From Welwitschia mirabilis (taxonomy: Eukaryota > Gnetophyta > Gnetopsida > Welwitschiales), in the NCBI GenBank assembly GCA_051453625.1, contig JBOZIK010000001.1, positions 62,650,800 through 62,708,646 on the forward strand: DNA of 57,847 bases, given 5' to 3'. Every line of letters starts with the position of its first letter. Within the stretch, counting starts at the first letter, position 1. The translations under genes and the position numbers were made by a program. Shown piece by piece: positions 12,655 to 25,273 of this stretch. The notes below the pieces were generated by a model. The model made no database searches. It worked only from the letters and a program-made list of their open reading frames with translations, and had not been told where the DNA came from.

Positions 12655-14088
12655 AACTATGGAAGGAGTGCCATCTGTCATATTTCCACTCTTCGATGGA
12701 ACTAATTATGCTATTAGAAGATGAAGATGTGGGTGTCTTTAGAGTCTTACAAGTTTTAGGTTTAATAAATCATTAAATATGGATACTCAAAACCTATATA
12801 AATCATAATAGATGATGTAGAAAATTCCATTGCACAAATCAAACCTAAAATAAGCTGGAAAGAAAAAGAAAAAATACCTTTCGTATATGAATCAAAAGCA
12901 AAGAATGATCTCTGCTAAGCCCTTACAATGGAGAAATTCAATAGAATAACTAGAGGCAAAACTAGGTAAGAAGTATGAAATGTTCTAGTGGGGACATATA
13001 AAGGAACCTTTGTTATCAAGTAATTAAAACTTCTTTTCTAGAGATGAACAATAGAGAAAGAGTACATGAATACTTCATAAGAGTCTCTAGCATAGTGAAT
13101 GTTATATGTGGCATTGGTGAAAATATTCCCAAGGCCAAGGAAATCCAAAATATTGTTAGATCCTTAACTCCATAATATAGGCCTAAGACAATAATATTAA
13201 AAAATTACAAAGTGCTCTAACGGCTTCTGAGATGAATCTTATTAAAGACGGTTCTTTAAAAGAGAATCCTATTACTCCTAAAGCCAGTAAAAATACAAGG
13301 AAAGTTTTAAAAGAAAAAGTAAAATAAAGATCAAATGAAAATAAATTTAAAGATGATGTGGATGGAGAACTTACTCTTATCATAAGGAAAGTCAAAAGAC
13401 TTCTTTTACAAAAGAATAACAAAAAGGACTATCAAAAATCATCTAGATTTCAAGATAGAGGTAAGTCCAAAGGTAAAACTTCTAATATTTATTCATTTTC
13501 TTCTAATTCTGATATTTCTAAGTTATAATGTTGGGTTTGTAAAGGACAAAGATACATAGTCTCAAAATTGTCCTAGCTCTAATAGATTATAGGAAAAAGC
13601 ATAAAAGAAAGAGACCAAGAAAATAAAATCTTTTTTCATAGGATGGGATGATGATGAGGATGTAATTAAAGTAGAAACATCTAATGACAACAAATCTCAT
13701 CCATCCTACATGGCCATTGTACATATCCAAAAGGAAAGGGATGAAAGTAAAAAAGAATCTAAATCAAATAGTTAAGGTGAAATAGATATAGAACTTTAAG
13801 ATATTTATGATTTAATTTTTGAAGAATTGATTAAGTTGTAAAAAATATGTGCTAAAATGAAAAGATTACTTCATTCCTATGAATTAGCATATGAACAAGA
13901 AAAAGGTTCTTGCAATAGGTTATCATCTAAAAAATCCACTCTTAAAGCTATGATTAGTAAACTAATCTATGTACTAAAGAATGTTAGATAAGAACTTTTG
14001 AACTTGAAAAGAATCAAAAAGAAGTTTACCTAAGGGAAGAAGACCTTAAACATCATGCTTGGACAATGCAGAATCCCAAATGATAAAA
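12655..14088 (+). pseudogene. Inner copia gag (capsid and zinc knuckle), degenerate
   Basis: The reading starts near 'EGVPSVIFPLFDGTNYA', the conserved copia gag start. It continues through 'AKNDL-ALTMEKFNRIT' and 'MNNRERVHEYFIRVSSIV', then 'PKAKEIQNIVRSLTP' near 13130-13170. A zinc knuckle follows at 13529 (C-x2-C ... ), with the His replaced by Tyr and the last Cys reached only after a frameshift. Next is the acidic segment 'GWDDDEDV' near 13640, typical of Sirevirus-like gag, and a Lys/Leu-rich tail. Many stops and frameshifts are present. The product would have been the structural Gag of the virus-like particle. Confidence 0.85.
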
Positions 14089-14188
14089 NNNNNNNNNNNN
14101 NNNNNNNNNNNNNNNNNNNNNNNNNNNNNNNNNNNNNNNNNNNNNNNNNNNNNNNNNNNNNNNNNNNNNNNNNNNNNNNNNNNNNNNN
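14089..14188. other. 100-N assembly gap flanked by a duplicated contig end
   Basis: Exactly 100 N, the convention for a gap of unknown size. The 88-91 bases on the left (from 13998) reappear almost identically on the right (14189-14276), so the flanks are probably the same genomic sequence assembled twice. Confidence 0.95.
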
Positions 14189-14479
14189 AACTTGAAAAGA
14201 ATCAAAAAGAAGTTTACCTAAGGGAAGGAGACCTTAAACATCATGCTTGGACAATGCAGAATCCCAAATGATAAAAGTGATTTAGGTTACAATGAATCCT
14301 TTGCTAGTACTTCAACTTTCTTTTTTAACAAATGGAACTATAAACTAAGGTATGAGCATATAGTTTATACCAATAATATTATATATTATTATTACTATAA
14401 ATGAGATGATTATTAGTTTAATTATTAAATTAAATTCAAAACTAAATATTACACTAACAATGACAAAAGGCTAAGAAGT

Positions 14480-14780
14480 ATGGTACAATGTTTTATGGAG
14501 GCTAAACTAAAGAAAATATTGATTCTAAAATTAAGACTAGTTTTATTAGCTCAGATTTCATACGAGGAGTTAAGAAACATGCCTAGTATGTTGATAGTCA
14601 ATGTTCAAGGCATATGATTGAAGACAAATCTAGCTTTACCACTTTGGTAAAGCAAGAAAAAGGAGTGATCACCTTTATCGACAATATAGAGGCATCTATC
14701 AAATGTATTTGAACCATTGAAGGAAGTAACCTACCTAAGCTAAAATATATTTTTTTGATAGAAAGATTGTAACATAATAT
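14480..14780 (+). pseudogene. Inner copia aspartic protease, degenerate
   Basis: The catalytic region reads YVDSQCSRHMIEDKSSFTTL from 14587. The copia family motif is W-Y-L-D-S-G-C-S-R-H-M-T-G, so the catalytic D-S-G is now D-S-Q. The preceding Trp codon is TAG, consistent with a G->A change. The downstream 'GVITFIDN' matches the usual 'G.V.FGDN'. The enzyme would have processed Gag-Pol; it cannot be active as read. Confidence 0.85.
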
Positions 14781-14869
14781 TCTAAGTGCAACTTATGTGA
14801 TGCGAACTCTACTATTACTTTTATCAAAGATGATTATGTTATCAAAGAACATAACTCAATAATGTCTAT

Positions 14870-15835
14870 ATCACTACTTTACAAGACATTCCTAACAAGG
14901 GAACCAAGTGTATACTAAGTATTATAGATGAAACAGAGATATGGAATAGGAACTTGAATATGTAAACAAAGAATTGCTAAAAATATTATTCTCAAAAGAA
15001 ATGATAAGAGTAGTTCCTAAGTTGTAAAGCCTTGATAATAGATTTGTGATGCATGCTAGAAAGAAAAGCGAACAAGGGTAAGATTTAATAAGAGAAAAAT
15101 TATTACAAGTAAATGTCCTTTAGATCTTTTATATCTTGATATCGTTGATTCATCACCTATAGAAAGTCTTGATAAGAAAAGATATTATCTAACTATTATT
15201 AATAATTACTCTTATTTTACATGGTATCCTTCCTTGCACACAAGAAGGAGGAATTTGGATTTTTCTCTAAGCTGTGTATTAGGTTACTGAACCAAAAGGG
15301 ATACAAGATCAAAATGGTATTGAATTTAAAAATTCATAGTTTAAAGATTTTTGTGAATAGTTTAGAATTCTTCACCACTTTTCTACACCAAGAATTCCAT
15401 ATAAAATGGAGTTGCTAAAAGAAAGAACAAAGTTCTAAATGAAATGGCAAGAACAATGAATCATGATAAATAGGTTCCTTATCATTTCTGGTTAGAAGTC
15501 ATTTACACTACATGTTATATTTCTAATCAAGTTTTGATAAGACATTTCACTTTCAAAACCTTATACAAGCTATGATCTAATAAGAAACCATTAGTGAGTA
15601 ATTTTCATGTATTTAGATCAAAATGTTTCATCTTGTATGAAAAGTATAAGCTAAAAAAATTCGATTCTAAAGTTAATAATGACATTTTTCTAGGTTATTC
15701 TAGGGTCAGTAAAGCCTATCAAGTATTCAATAATAGAACTCATGTAGTAGAGGAAACCATGAATATTAAAATAAATAATACTGACTCAACTTTTATCTAT
15801 TTGCAAGATGACTATATTCTTATATATATTGATTA
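14870..15835 (+). pseudogene. Inner copia integrase, degenerate
   Basis: In order: the 'CPLDLLYLDIVDSSPIESL' segment near 15113 (family: PLELLH-DLFGP...SLGGK), then 'KRYYLTIINNYSYFTW'. The region 15221-15418 corresponds to the catalytic core. 'GVAKRKNKVLNEMARTMNHD' near 15405-15465 matches the GVVERKNRTL-EMARTM motif. The intact tail 15594-15836 (SNFHVFRSKCFILYEKYKLK ... DIFLGYSRVSKAYQVFNNRT) matches the Sirevirus-type GKFD-K-D-GIFLGYS block. Frameshifts break the core. The role was insertion of cDNA into host DNA. Confidence 0.9.
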
Positions 15836-15959
15836 ATTATTTAGCCATTCTCAAGTATAATTAGATAGTAAGAAGGAAAAGAAAAAGAAATAGTTAAGGA
15901 AACTTTTTAAAACATGATCAGATGAAAGAGACATTACTTTACAAGCAACATAATAGGTA

Positions 15960-16830
15960 GTACTTATGGTGGTATTCAAACTTGAAGCCATACTAAGGAA
16001 TTCTATGGATTTGTAGCATATATCTCATAGGTAGAACCTAAAACTTTCAATGAACCAGAAAATGATAAACATTGAATGCTAGCAATTCAAGAGGAACTTA
16101 ATCAGTTTGAAGGATGTAATGTCCCAGAACTCATTCTAAGACCATTTAATAGACCTCTTATTGGCATAAAATGGGTTTTTAAAAACAAAATAGATGAAAA
16201 TGGTAATGCTATCAGAAACAAAGGAAGGTTAGTAGCTAAAGGGTATAATCAATAATAATACATAAACTTCAAAGAAACCTTTGCACCAGTAACTCATATT
16301 GAGTTCATAAAAATGGTTTTAACTTTTACATATATTAAATAATTTAGACTCTACTAGATGGATGTTAAGAGTGCCTTTTTAAATGGAGTACTTTAAGATG
16401 AAGAAAATGTTGAGTATCTTAAAGGGTTTACTAACTCTTATAAAATAGATTATATTTACAAAGTAAAAAAGGCTCTTTATGCTCTTAAGCAAGTTTCTAG
16501 AGCTTAGTACTAGAAACTCTTAGATCATCTAATAAAGAATAGATTCAAAAGAGGGACATCTAATGTTACTATGTTTATTAAAAAGGATGATAATAATTTT
16601 ATTATTATATAAATCTATGTGAATGAGATTATTTTTGGAGCTACTAACAAATTATTATATCTGATGTTTACTAAGATTATGTTGGATGAGTTTGAAATGG
16701 GTCTCATAGAAGATATAAGTAACTTCTTAGGGCTTCAAGTAATATAACATAAACAAGGTACTATCATTTCTCAAACTAAATATGTTAAAAATTTTCTACT
16801 TAAATATGTCTTATAAGATTATAAGGAAAA
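15960..16830 (+). pseudogene. Inner copia reverse transcriptase, degenerate
   Basis: Clear copia RT blocks are present: 'GIKWVFKNKIDENGNAIRN' near 16160, 'KGRLVAKGYNQ', 'FAPVTHIEFIKMVLTF', 'MDVKSAFLNG', 'KVKKALYALKQVSRA' and 'EFEMGLIEDISNFLGLQV'. The active-site box, normally YVDD, reads YVNE at 16616-16627, so both catalytic aspartates are changed. Most stops sit at former Gln or Trp codons. The element cannot replicate by itself. Confidence 0.95.
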
Positions 16831-17560
16831 AGATATCCTAATAAACCAAAGCATAAAACTAAATAAAGATGATCATGCTAAGAATGTTAACTAGAAGCTG
16901 TGTAGAGGTATGATTGATAGTTTATTATATCTTACTATTAGTAAACTTCATATCATTTTGATCATAGCGATTGGTGATCATTATCAAAGTAATCTCAGAG
17001 ACTCATATCTTATAGCAATTAAAAGAATTTTTCACTATTTAAAAGATACTACTAATTGGAGCCTTTAATATTCAAAATACTTCTTCCTTAATCTACTTGG
17101 ACATTATGATGTAGATTGGGTAGGACGCAATGATGATAAAAGGATAAGAAGTGGAAGATAATTCTTTCTTGGCCAAGTTCTAGTATCTTGGAGTAGCAAA
17201 AATCAAAACTCAACTGCTCTCTCAAATGCTAAGTCTAAATACATTATTATTGGGAGTTGTTGTACTCAGCTACTTTGAATGAAGTAAACAATAAAATATT
17301 TCGGACTATCCTAAGAAAGAATTTCCATATTTTTATAACAAAAAATGTGCTACTAATAACTTGAATACAACATTGAAGAGATAAACATATTAAGATCAGA
17401 AATCATTACTTCAGGGAGCATGTACAAAATAAGAATACCATGATATAATACATTAATATCAATGATCAATATACTAATGTCTTCACTAAACCACTAAGTG
17501 GTAATAGGTTTTTCAAATTGTGCAAAAACTTAAGGATTAAACCTTATCCAATCAAATAAG
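16831..17560 (+). pseudogene. Inner copia RNase H and pol C-terminus, degenerate
   Basis: The segment 'GHYDVDWVGRNDDKRIRSGR' near 17100-17155 corresponds to the RNase H motif 'G-SDADWAG...RKSTSG', and 'VSWSSKNQNSTALSNAKSKY' follows (family: SW-SKKQ--VALSTAEAEY). The end matches the 'H.D.R.HF.R......I....V.T..Q.AD.FTKPL' tail in fragments near 17370-17510. The reading breaks several times. Confidence 0.9.
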
Positions 17561-17689
17561 TACTCACTCTCAAAATTTTAACTCCATATTATGATAATTT
17601 ATGAGTTGAGATTATAGTTAAACCCTAAATAGTAAATTATGTGCATGTTACTTCACTTTTTTACTATGGCACTTTTATCATGATATTAG

Positions 17690-17975
17690 TCATAGAAATT
17701 TTGAAGTCTTTTCATCTTTTAGAAAAGACATATTTCAATGGAAGATGTCTATCATGAAAAAGTCTTCATTATTATAGATGTCTATTAAGTAGATGCCTTT
17801 ATATGTCAGATGTCATTAAAGATTAAATACATTTTTCTTTATTTTTTGAAATAGACATCTTGGAGACATAGATGTCTTATAGTATATAAATGACTTATAA
17901 AATTTATTAATGAAAGTCATATTTTATTAAGACAGATGTCTACTTTCATCATTTTAGATGTCTTCTATTTGGTAT
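17690..17975. repeat. Second cluster of the AGATGTCT motif downstream of pol
   Basis: At least six copies of agatgtct, gacatct or one-base variants lie between the pol end and the third ORF. They are like those in the two LTRs of the same element. Their presence outside the LTR suggests an expanded cis-acting motif, not a chance repeat. Confidence 0.65.
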
Positions 17976-18259
17976 ACATCTTTTAAAGAATTGTACAGAA
18001 AATAAAACACATGCTAAGTTAAGGGTTTTGACCCTTTTTATTCAAAAAAGGAATTACATCTATTATTTTTTATCCTTTACTCAATAGGTATCCCTCTTAG
18101 AGCTTCCTTTCAATCTATTTTTTCTCGGATTTCTCACATAGATGTTTTGGATTTGAAAGAAGCCTTTACAACCAATACAAAAAGTATTCTTTTGTAAAAT
18201 ATATGCTCTTTTTAATTGAATTTTTTACATTTGGTTGTTATTAGTTTAGTTCTTTTCAT

Positions 18260-18575
18260 ATTTTCTTTAGACATGATGAGGAGAAACTCCTCTAGTGCCC
18301 TTAAAAGAAAAGAACCTTTCTTAGAATCATACATAACCTAGTAGAAACCTTAGTTTTATCATGATTCTACTGCTAAACATTTTAAAACTTGGACTAGAAA
18401 CTCCATCATTGGAGAATGGACTCTTAAATTTCAAGCAAAGAAAAGATCAGTTTCTTACTTATTTTTCATGTGTTGAGTGGAACATGGTAGTCCAATTAGA
18501 CTAGGGCATTCTAGATCCCATAGCTAGTGAATTCTTTACTAACATACATAAGATAGATGATAGCACAGGGACTTT
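18260..18575 (+). pseudogene. Third ORF of the inner copia (env-like / plant transposon protein domain), first part
   Basis: It begins near 'MMRRNSSSALKRKEPFLESY' at 18273 and continues through 'AKHFKTWTRNSIIGEWTLKF'. In a shifted frame it ends with 'DPIASEFFTNIHKIDDSTGT' near 18515-18575. The pattern (aromatic/Trp-rich block, then P-x-x-x-EFF-x-NI and a D-D pair) is that of the extra ORF found downstream of pol in some Sireviruses. Its role is unknown; 'env-like' is a historical name. The gypsy insertion interrupts it here. Confidence 0.5.
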
Positions 18576-18834
18576 CCAAACTCAATGTAAAGTTCATTTT
18601 TTATTAACCAAAAAACTTAATATAACAATTTTGCTATTCTAATATCAAATTGTGAGACCAACTTTTAACATCGAAAAAATTTAACTTTCTCTCATACCAA
18701 ATGTAAGACTCACTTTAATAATTGATGATATTCTATACAATGCTTAGATACCAAAATATAAAATCCACCATTTTATAGCCAAAGACTTTAAGAACATTTT
18801 TGTTGCTCTGATACCAAATTGTGAGACCCATCTT
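18576..18834 (-). repeat. Tandem array of primer-binding-site-like units, left copy
   Basis: PBS-like cores (complement of TGGTATCAGAGC, 'gctctgataccaaa' and variants) begin at 18636, 18688, 18742 and 18805, spaced 52, 54 and 63 bases. The first and last units share the same flank (caaattgtgagaccca/c), so the higher-order period is about 169 bases. The same three-unit order recurs at 25399-25690. The array runs into an N gap. Confidence 0.8.
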
Positions 18835-19017
18835 NNNNNNNNNNNNNNNNNNNNNNNNNNNNNNNNNNNNNNNNNNNNNNNNNNNNNNNNNNNNNNNNNN
18901 NNNNNNNNNNNNNNNNNNNNNNNNNNNNNNNNNNNNNNNNNNNNNNNNNNNNNNNNNNNNNNNNNNNNNNNNNNNNNNNNNNNNNNNNNNNNNNNNNNNN
19001 NNNNNNNNNNNNNNNNN
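18835..19017. other. Assembly gap (N)
   Basis: Unresolved bases inside the left gypsy LTR. The right-hand LTR copy suggests what is missing: compare about 25597-25770, which carries another round of PBS-like units. Confidence 0.9.
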
Positions 19018-20159
19018 TATAGAGTGGTAATTACAATAATGATAACAACATGATGAAGAAACAAGTCAATTTAAAATAGTTTAATAGGCTAATAAGGAAC
19101 TTACAATGTTAACATAACATTCATCAAAAACTTTCAATAATAATGCATGTTCACATATTACAACTATAAGTGCATAAAGCATAAAATAAATAATAAAGTT
19201 ATCTTGAGCCAACAACAACAAGAATTTCTTTCTTAATGATTGGAAGCCATGCCAACATCTAAAGCTACAAAAATAATATGATATAAGGATTGTAAAATCA
19301 TCATAATCTCCAGTATGATTCAAGTAGTGAAGGGTGGAAAGGAATATTACCAAACTTCAAAGGATATAGCCAAGAAATGAGAGTAAGATAATACCCATGA
19401 AATACATCCAAGACTAAAATATTCTAATATAGGAAACAAGGCTTTGGAGTTCACAAGTAATACAATATGATATTCCAAGTTTCAATAGTTTAAGAATGGA
19501 CTGTCTAAGTTTCAGTAATCTAAGAATGTAGAATCAAAATAATCTAAAATATAATGCACTATTAGAAGGATACTAAAAATTTTCATTTGTTTAGAGGTTC
19601 ATTCCTATGGCCAATAGGACCCTTCAGATGGAATAAACCCTCTAAAGCTACATAGACATCCTATTGTAAATAACTAGATGGATCATAACCATATATAAAT
19701 CACCTTGTTTGCTCTAGTTATTCACTCCCATGGCTAATGGAAGCCCCTTAGGTGGCCTAGTCCATGAAACCACATAATTTAGTTAATAGCTGATTTTATT
19801 TCATTTTATTTTATAGGCATAAAATTAGATTGATAATCAAGATATTATGTCAATAAGAAAATACTTATAAGATTAAATAAGATAGTAAGAAAAAGTTATG
19901 AATCCATAAAAAGATGCAAGAATCCCTTGATACCATATAAGAATTAAAGAAAACATCCTAGAATCCTATAAGAAATAAATAAACCTAAGATCATACCCAT
20001 GCTTTGATGTGAAGTTTTTTAAGCTTTAAGATTGCTACACCAAGCTCCAAAGAATTTATGAATCCAAAGACTCCAAGATTTCCAAAGCTTTAAGGTACAA
20101 GTCATCAAAATCCAAGTCTTGAAGATATTCCAAGTAATAAAAGTAAAGGAAAAGGAGTC

Positions 20160-20170
20160 CTATTTATAAT
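20160..20170 (-). promoter_or_regulatory. TATA box of the gypsy LTR, left copy
   Basis: The minus-strand sequence ATTATAAATAG is a strong plant TATA box. The same box is conserved in the other LTR at 26831-26841. Transcription would run leftwards into the LTR 3' part. Confidence 0.6.
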
Positions 20171-20275
20171 GAGAAACAAAAGACATTGGGAATTTTAAGG
20201 GACACATACAAGCCATTACTATTCTTGGAAAAGGGTTACAATTCCCTTATTCCTAGTCACTACACTACCTAGCCA

Positions 20276-20907
20276 NNNNNNNNNNNNNNNNNNNNNNNNN
20301 NNNNNNNNNNNNNNNNNNNNNNNNNNNNNNNNNNNNNNNNNNNNNNNNNNNNNNNNNNNNNNNNNNNNNNNNNNNNNNNNNNNNNNNNNNNNNNNNNNNN
20401 NNNNNNNNNNNNNNNNNNNNNNNNNNNNNNNNNNNNNNNNNNNNNNNNNNNNNNNNNNNNNNNNNNNNNNNNNNNNNNNNNNNNNNNNNNNNNNNNNNNN
20501 NNNNNNNNNNNNNNNNNNNNNNNNNNNNNNNNNNNNNNNNNNNNNNNNNNNNNNNNNNNNNNNNNNNNNNNNNNNNNNNNNNNNNNNNNNNNNNNNNNNN
20601 NNNNNNNNNNNNNNNNNNNNNNNNNNNNNNNNNNNNNNNNNNNNNNNNNNNNNNNNNNNNNNNNNNNNNNNNNNNNNNNNNNNNNNNNNNNNNNNNNNNN
20701 NNNNNNNNNNNNNNNNNNNNNNNNNNNNNNNNNNNNNNNNNNNNNNNNNNNNNNNNNNNNNNNNNNNNNNNNNNNNNNNNNNNNNNNNNNNNNNNNNNNN
20801 NNNNNNNNNNNNNNNNNNNNNNNNNNNNNNNNNNNNNNNNNNNNNNNNNNNNNNNNNNNNNNNNNNNNNNNNNNNNNNNNNNNNNNNNNNNNNNNNNNNN
20901 NNNNNNN
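20276..20907. other. Assembly gap (N)
   Basis: 632 unresolved bases at nearly the same point in the LTR as the gap at 26945-27418. This suggests a sequence in this LTR that the assembler could not resolve in either copy. Confidence 0.9.
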
Positions 20908-21312
20908 AATATTAAAATAAGCTAACATAATGCATCTTAATAATTATAATTGTTACAAGAATTTTTTCCCATGCAAAAAAGTAAGAAAATAAGAAAATAT
21001 ACTAATCATGATACAATAAATGCAACAGTTACAAAAAGAAAAGAAAATAATATTAATATAACCACTAAAAGATTGTCATTAAATAAATAAGAAAATACTA
21101 TAAAAATAATATCATTAATTATGGTGTTATAAAAAATAAATAAGTACATCTCAAATAATAGCATTATTCTACTAAATAAAGAATAAATAAGGAAACTAGC
21201 AATTAATTTAGCTTAATACAGCCTACTAGATAAAAATTATTTTTATTTAGTTTTTATATAACTATTTGAACTAAATCTTTAGATACTCTAAAATTTGGAC
21301 TTGATATTTCTC

Positions 21313-21480
21313 TATCCCTTAAAAAGTTTCATCCTCGAAAAATAAAGCTTAGGTTTCCATTATGATATTTCTATTTTATATTCCCAAGTAGCTTCTGATT
21401 TTATCTATCATAACCATTGCACTTTATAGTGTTGAATTTATCTTCCTTTGAGTACAACTTTCTTTTAATCAAAACTTTAG
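21313..21480 (-). pseudogene. Pol 3' end and polypurine region of the gypsy element
   Basis: On the minus strand this reads '...tttttcgaggatgaaac' followed by 'tttttaagggatagaga'. Plant Ty3/gypsy chromoviruses end pol with a conserved 'ttcgaggacgaa...ttttaaggggg' sequence just before the 3' LTR. Upstream (21350-21480) the minus frame has a very eroded trace of the C-terminal chromodomain-like region ('KLLGNIK-KYHNGN'). The location immediately before the left LTR supports a minus-strand element with its 3' LTR on the left. Confidence 0.5.
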
Positions 21481-24400
21481 TTAGTCAAACTACTTTAAGT
21501 TGATTGAGTTCTTTTATTATTTTAATTTCTCATTTTTGTTTTATTTACAACATTTTCTTATATTTTATTTTCATAAATTCTCTAATCTATAACTGAATTA
21601 GTAGAATTTCATAAGATTCAAAGCTTATAAATGTACTCATTTTGACTTACAAGATGATGAATATTTCTTGATCTAAAGGTGAAACTTCTTATTATCACTT
21701 ACATAATGATTAACTAAAATATTAAAAGATATCTCTAATATAAAGACATACTCTTTTGTCATGTACAGAACCTAAGGATAATTAGCTATAATATGGAAGA
21801 TATTCAAATCTAAGACATTTAAAGATTCTGTAACTACATGTAGCTTGGATTCCTCTAGGGAGAAATCTACATAGAACTCCTAAAAGTCCTTCCTAACATA
21901 GAAAAAGTTTTTAAAGATCCTTCTAAGTAAAATCTTAAATATGTAGTTCAAAAATACTTAACTAGCTACATGTGTTCATGTCAAAAACACAAGCAATGTG
22001 GGGAATAAGATCTTATTTTAGAAGATATAAATTATAATAGATAAAACATTATTTACTTCTTTATGAAATCGTAAATCGTTTTATAAGATAAGAGCTTGAA
22101 GCCATTTGAAGTGATTTCTTCCATAGGAGAGTATTTAACCTGCTTCATCAAACTAAAAGAGTTTAAAAAGACGAGAAAGAACATGATATTAAAAGCATGC
22201 AACATAATAAAAAGGAATAAGTCTATAATCAAGAGAGTGACCTAGTTATAGATTTCTTAGAAGAAGTAACTATTCCATTCAAAGTCAACAGGCTCTGTGA
22301 TTACCACACTTATAAACATCTACCTATGTGAAATACCATTACAAGAGAAAACTACCACATTTGATGAGTGTATACCAAACACAGTAATGATGGAAATTTA
22401 TTATAGGTTAGTTTATAATTTATTAACTAAGGCCTCTATAATAAAATATCTACATCTTAGAAGAAATATGTCTCCCAGATTTTAAAATGTAGATCCAAAA
22501 TAAAGATGAAATTTCTTATAGTTTTGTAAACTATGTTATAAATGAAAATGAAAAATTCTCCTTTGTTATTATTTTTAGTGTTTTTCCTAATTTATTAAGT
22601 TACATATTTTATTTATTTTATTGTTAGACTAAAATGACAATGCAATTTCTAAATGCACTCTATTATTATAAGAATGACAGGTTACTTAGGCGTCAAAAAC
22701 CTAATAAATAAAAGAATAAATATTTCTTGGTAGCATTAGAGAATATTGAGAAATAAGAAAAATGTTGCATACAAATGCTAATGGTGGGAGTTCAAATATA
22801 TCAAGATTTATACGATTTTAAGATCCCATCTTAGGAATAATCTACATGCCATAGATAATACAAAGACTAGTAGAATTTTAAATGCTAGTGCAATAGGTGG
22901 AGATACTATTTATGAGAATGAGAAGCTATTACAATTAGTATGAATGATTTTATTGAGTAAAGGTTAAACATGTTATGGCTTTACTAGGAAATGCAGACCT
23001 ACTCATGCTAGATCAAGTGGGAATAAAATGAAATAGTCGATTAAATGTAACAAGGCAAATTATCACTTAAGGAGGTGAATGTCATGATCAAAAACTATCA
23101 AAAGTATGCTTTCTTTTCCTAAAAGCCACTCCAAAAATTACATAAATCATTATAAAGAACACTACATAACTATGATAAAAAGTTGAGAGACTCACTCTTC
23201 AGGAGGGGTGGGGACCATTAAATATACTAGGCCAATATTCTTTAGCATTAAGATGACCTATGCAAGGATATCATAATGCTAGTTTTAAGATAGATTTTAG
23301 TGGAATTGATGTAAATTATGAAGAGGTTGAAAAAAGTGAGAAAATAAAATATCATTAAAAAAAAAAGTATCTACCTTATGTATCTATTTATACTAGATAA
23401 GACTCAAGCTTTCACATAGGACACAATGCTCTACACCAAACATAAACTCTAAAGTTTCCAACTGTTAATCCATGATACCATAAAATGCTAAGTGGAGCTG
23501 AAGGATGTTTCAGACATAAAGAGAACTATTATATAACCCCTTGTCAAATTAACATAGTGCTTGAAACTAAAAAAACATAAATAATACCAAGATAATTTAG
23601 GAAATATCCTCAAGTTTTTATGAATTACACAATGGCATTAATTAATCTCAATGGTAGTTTTATCAATTACTTGAATCCGCATTTAAAAGGATTCAAGACT
23701 ACCAAAGTCCATCATGTGACCATTACTTTAAAACAATGTGCATATTACTAATTATTGCAAGAATAAAATTAAAAAAAAAAACTCTAACAAGATTAAAATT
23801 TATTAAAGAAAATGATGTATATTTTTTCTCTCTATCAAGATGGGCAAATGGCATTATTTATATAACTTAAGAAGCTACTACTTTACCTTAAAGCTTAATT
23901 TGATGTGACAGAAACCATTTCACATCTAATCTAATTAAAGAACCTTTCTCGCCATTATGTATGAAAATACTCTTCTGAATGAAGATGTCTATCCTTGACT
24001 ATTTAAAGGGTGAAAAACAACTTTTTTTAAGAATTATTTTAATCTATTTAAAGAAAGTGTTATGCCCATACTAAGTCATTAACTAGCAAACTACAAAGTT
24101 ATTTAATAGCTAATTGATAGAGTCAAAGAAGTATACCATTAACTAAAACTCTATGTTTGAGCTCTAAAGTCTAAGTTCTATGAAATGATTAACTATATTA
24201 TCACTTGGACTTGAAGTAGATTGAAATCCTATTAGAATAAAAGAATTGATCTCTTTCAAATAATATGATTGGGTTATTACTCTTTTTTGTCTTACTCTTG
24301 ATAGATATTGCTAGAATATAATAGAAATGCAAAAGGAAAAACAACTACAATGAAAAGCATGCAAGGTACTAAAACAAGAAGAATCTTATCATATTTAAAG

Positions 24401-25273
24401 AATTATGTGTGAATAATTTCTATAATCCTAGAATACAGAAGGTTCTACTCAAGACTAGGTTTGTAACTCTCTATTTTAGAAATATGGATTCCTTTAAATC
24501 TTGAATAAAGATCCATGTTGAGGTATACTCTAGCATACACCATGATGCTATCATTGTTATCTTTCTATTTTTGCCTTGATAAACTTCCCCATAACAATCT
24601 TCTAGAATGGAAGTTCTTGAGACTTGTGGCACTACATTTCTCATTGAAAGGCATCTCTTTGAGGGTAAAACTTATTTGTTGCTTTCCATCACCTAGAACT
24701 CAATTCCAATGCTATGCCTTTTGGTGATTAAGAACACAAAAGTCTAAATTCTCCCATTTATATGCTTCTTTGTTTTGATTACAAAGTTATAAATTTCACC
24801 AACATTATGTTGAAGCTCTTTCTCTTTTATTTTGATATATTTTTTGGAATGTAGTAAGTCTTTATTATTAATATTGTTTAATACATAACTATTATAAAAA
24901 GGCAAAAGATAACTAATGTAACTCTTAAAGTAAATTGATGATGATAAAAAAATTTTAATAGGAGCTTAAGGTATTAGATAAGGATAAATAGAACTATATG
25001 ATAAGAACCATGGTGAATCAGATTAATTCCTAATTACTTGATGAAAAGTCTTCATCCTTGAAGTTCATCATCTAAAATGACTGTAAAGCCTAATATATTA
25101 TAATAACTATCATTGACTTTGGTAAATGCATTTCACACTTAGCTTGTCTTATTCTCAGATGCATATGGCAAATGAGTATGGGAGAGAGGATTTAGTTAAC
25201 TCATGGCTTTCCTCATGCTATGATGTTAAAAATCAACTTAACAACAATTATGCCCAGTGAAATCACAACCTAG
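21481..25273 (-). other. Internal region of the gypsy element, coding content not recognisable
   Basis: This lies between the two long LTRs. At about 3.8 kb it is short for a complete gag-pol, so internal sequence is probably lost. No RT, integrase or gag motif was read with confidence in any frame. Small open stretches (22297-22485 and 24515-24727, plus) show no family features. Confidence 0.45.

Larger units (their letters stand above)
18820..21312 (-). mobile_element. Long LTR of a Ty3/gypsy chromovirus-like element, left copy
   Basis: It is homologous along its length to 25691-27985, including blocks near 19020-19100, 19560-19760, 19980-20220 and 20930-21290. On the minus strand it has a TATA box (20160-20170). 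Its minus-strand 3' end (ttgtgagaccca on plus) abuts PBS-like units. The right edge is set by a pol-end/polypurine sequence at about 21313. The long LTR, PBS type and pol-end motif fit the Tekay/Del type, but the lineage was not proven. Two N gaps interrupt it (18835-19017, 20276-20907). Confidence 0.65.

Noticed and set aside
20269-20928. 219-codon minus-strand open frame
   Set aside because: Almost entirely N; no sequence supports it.
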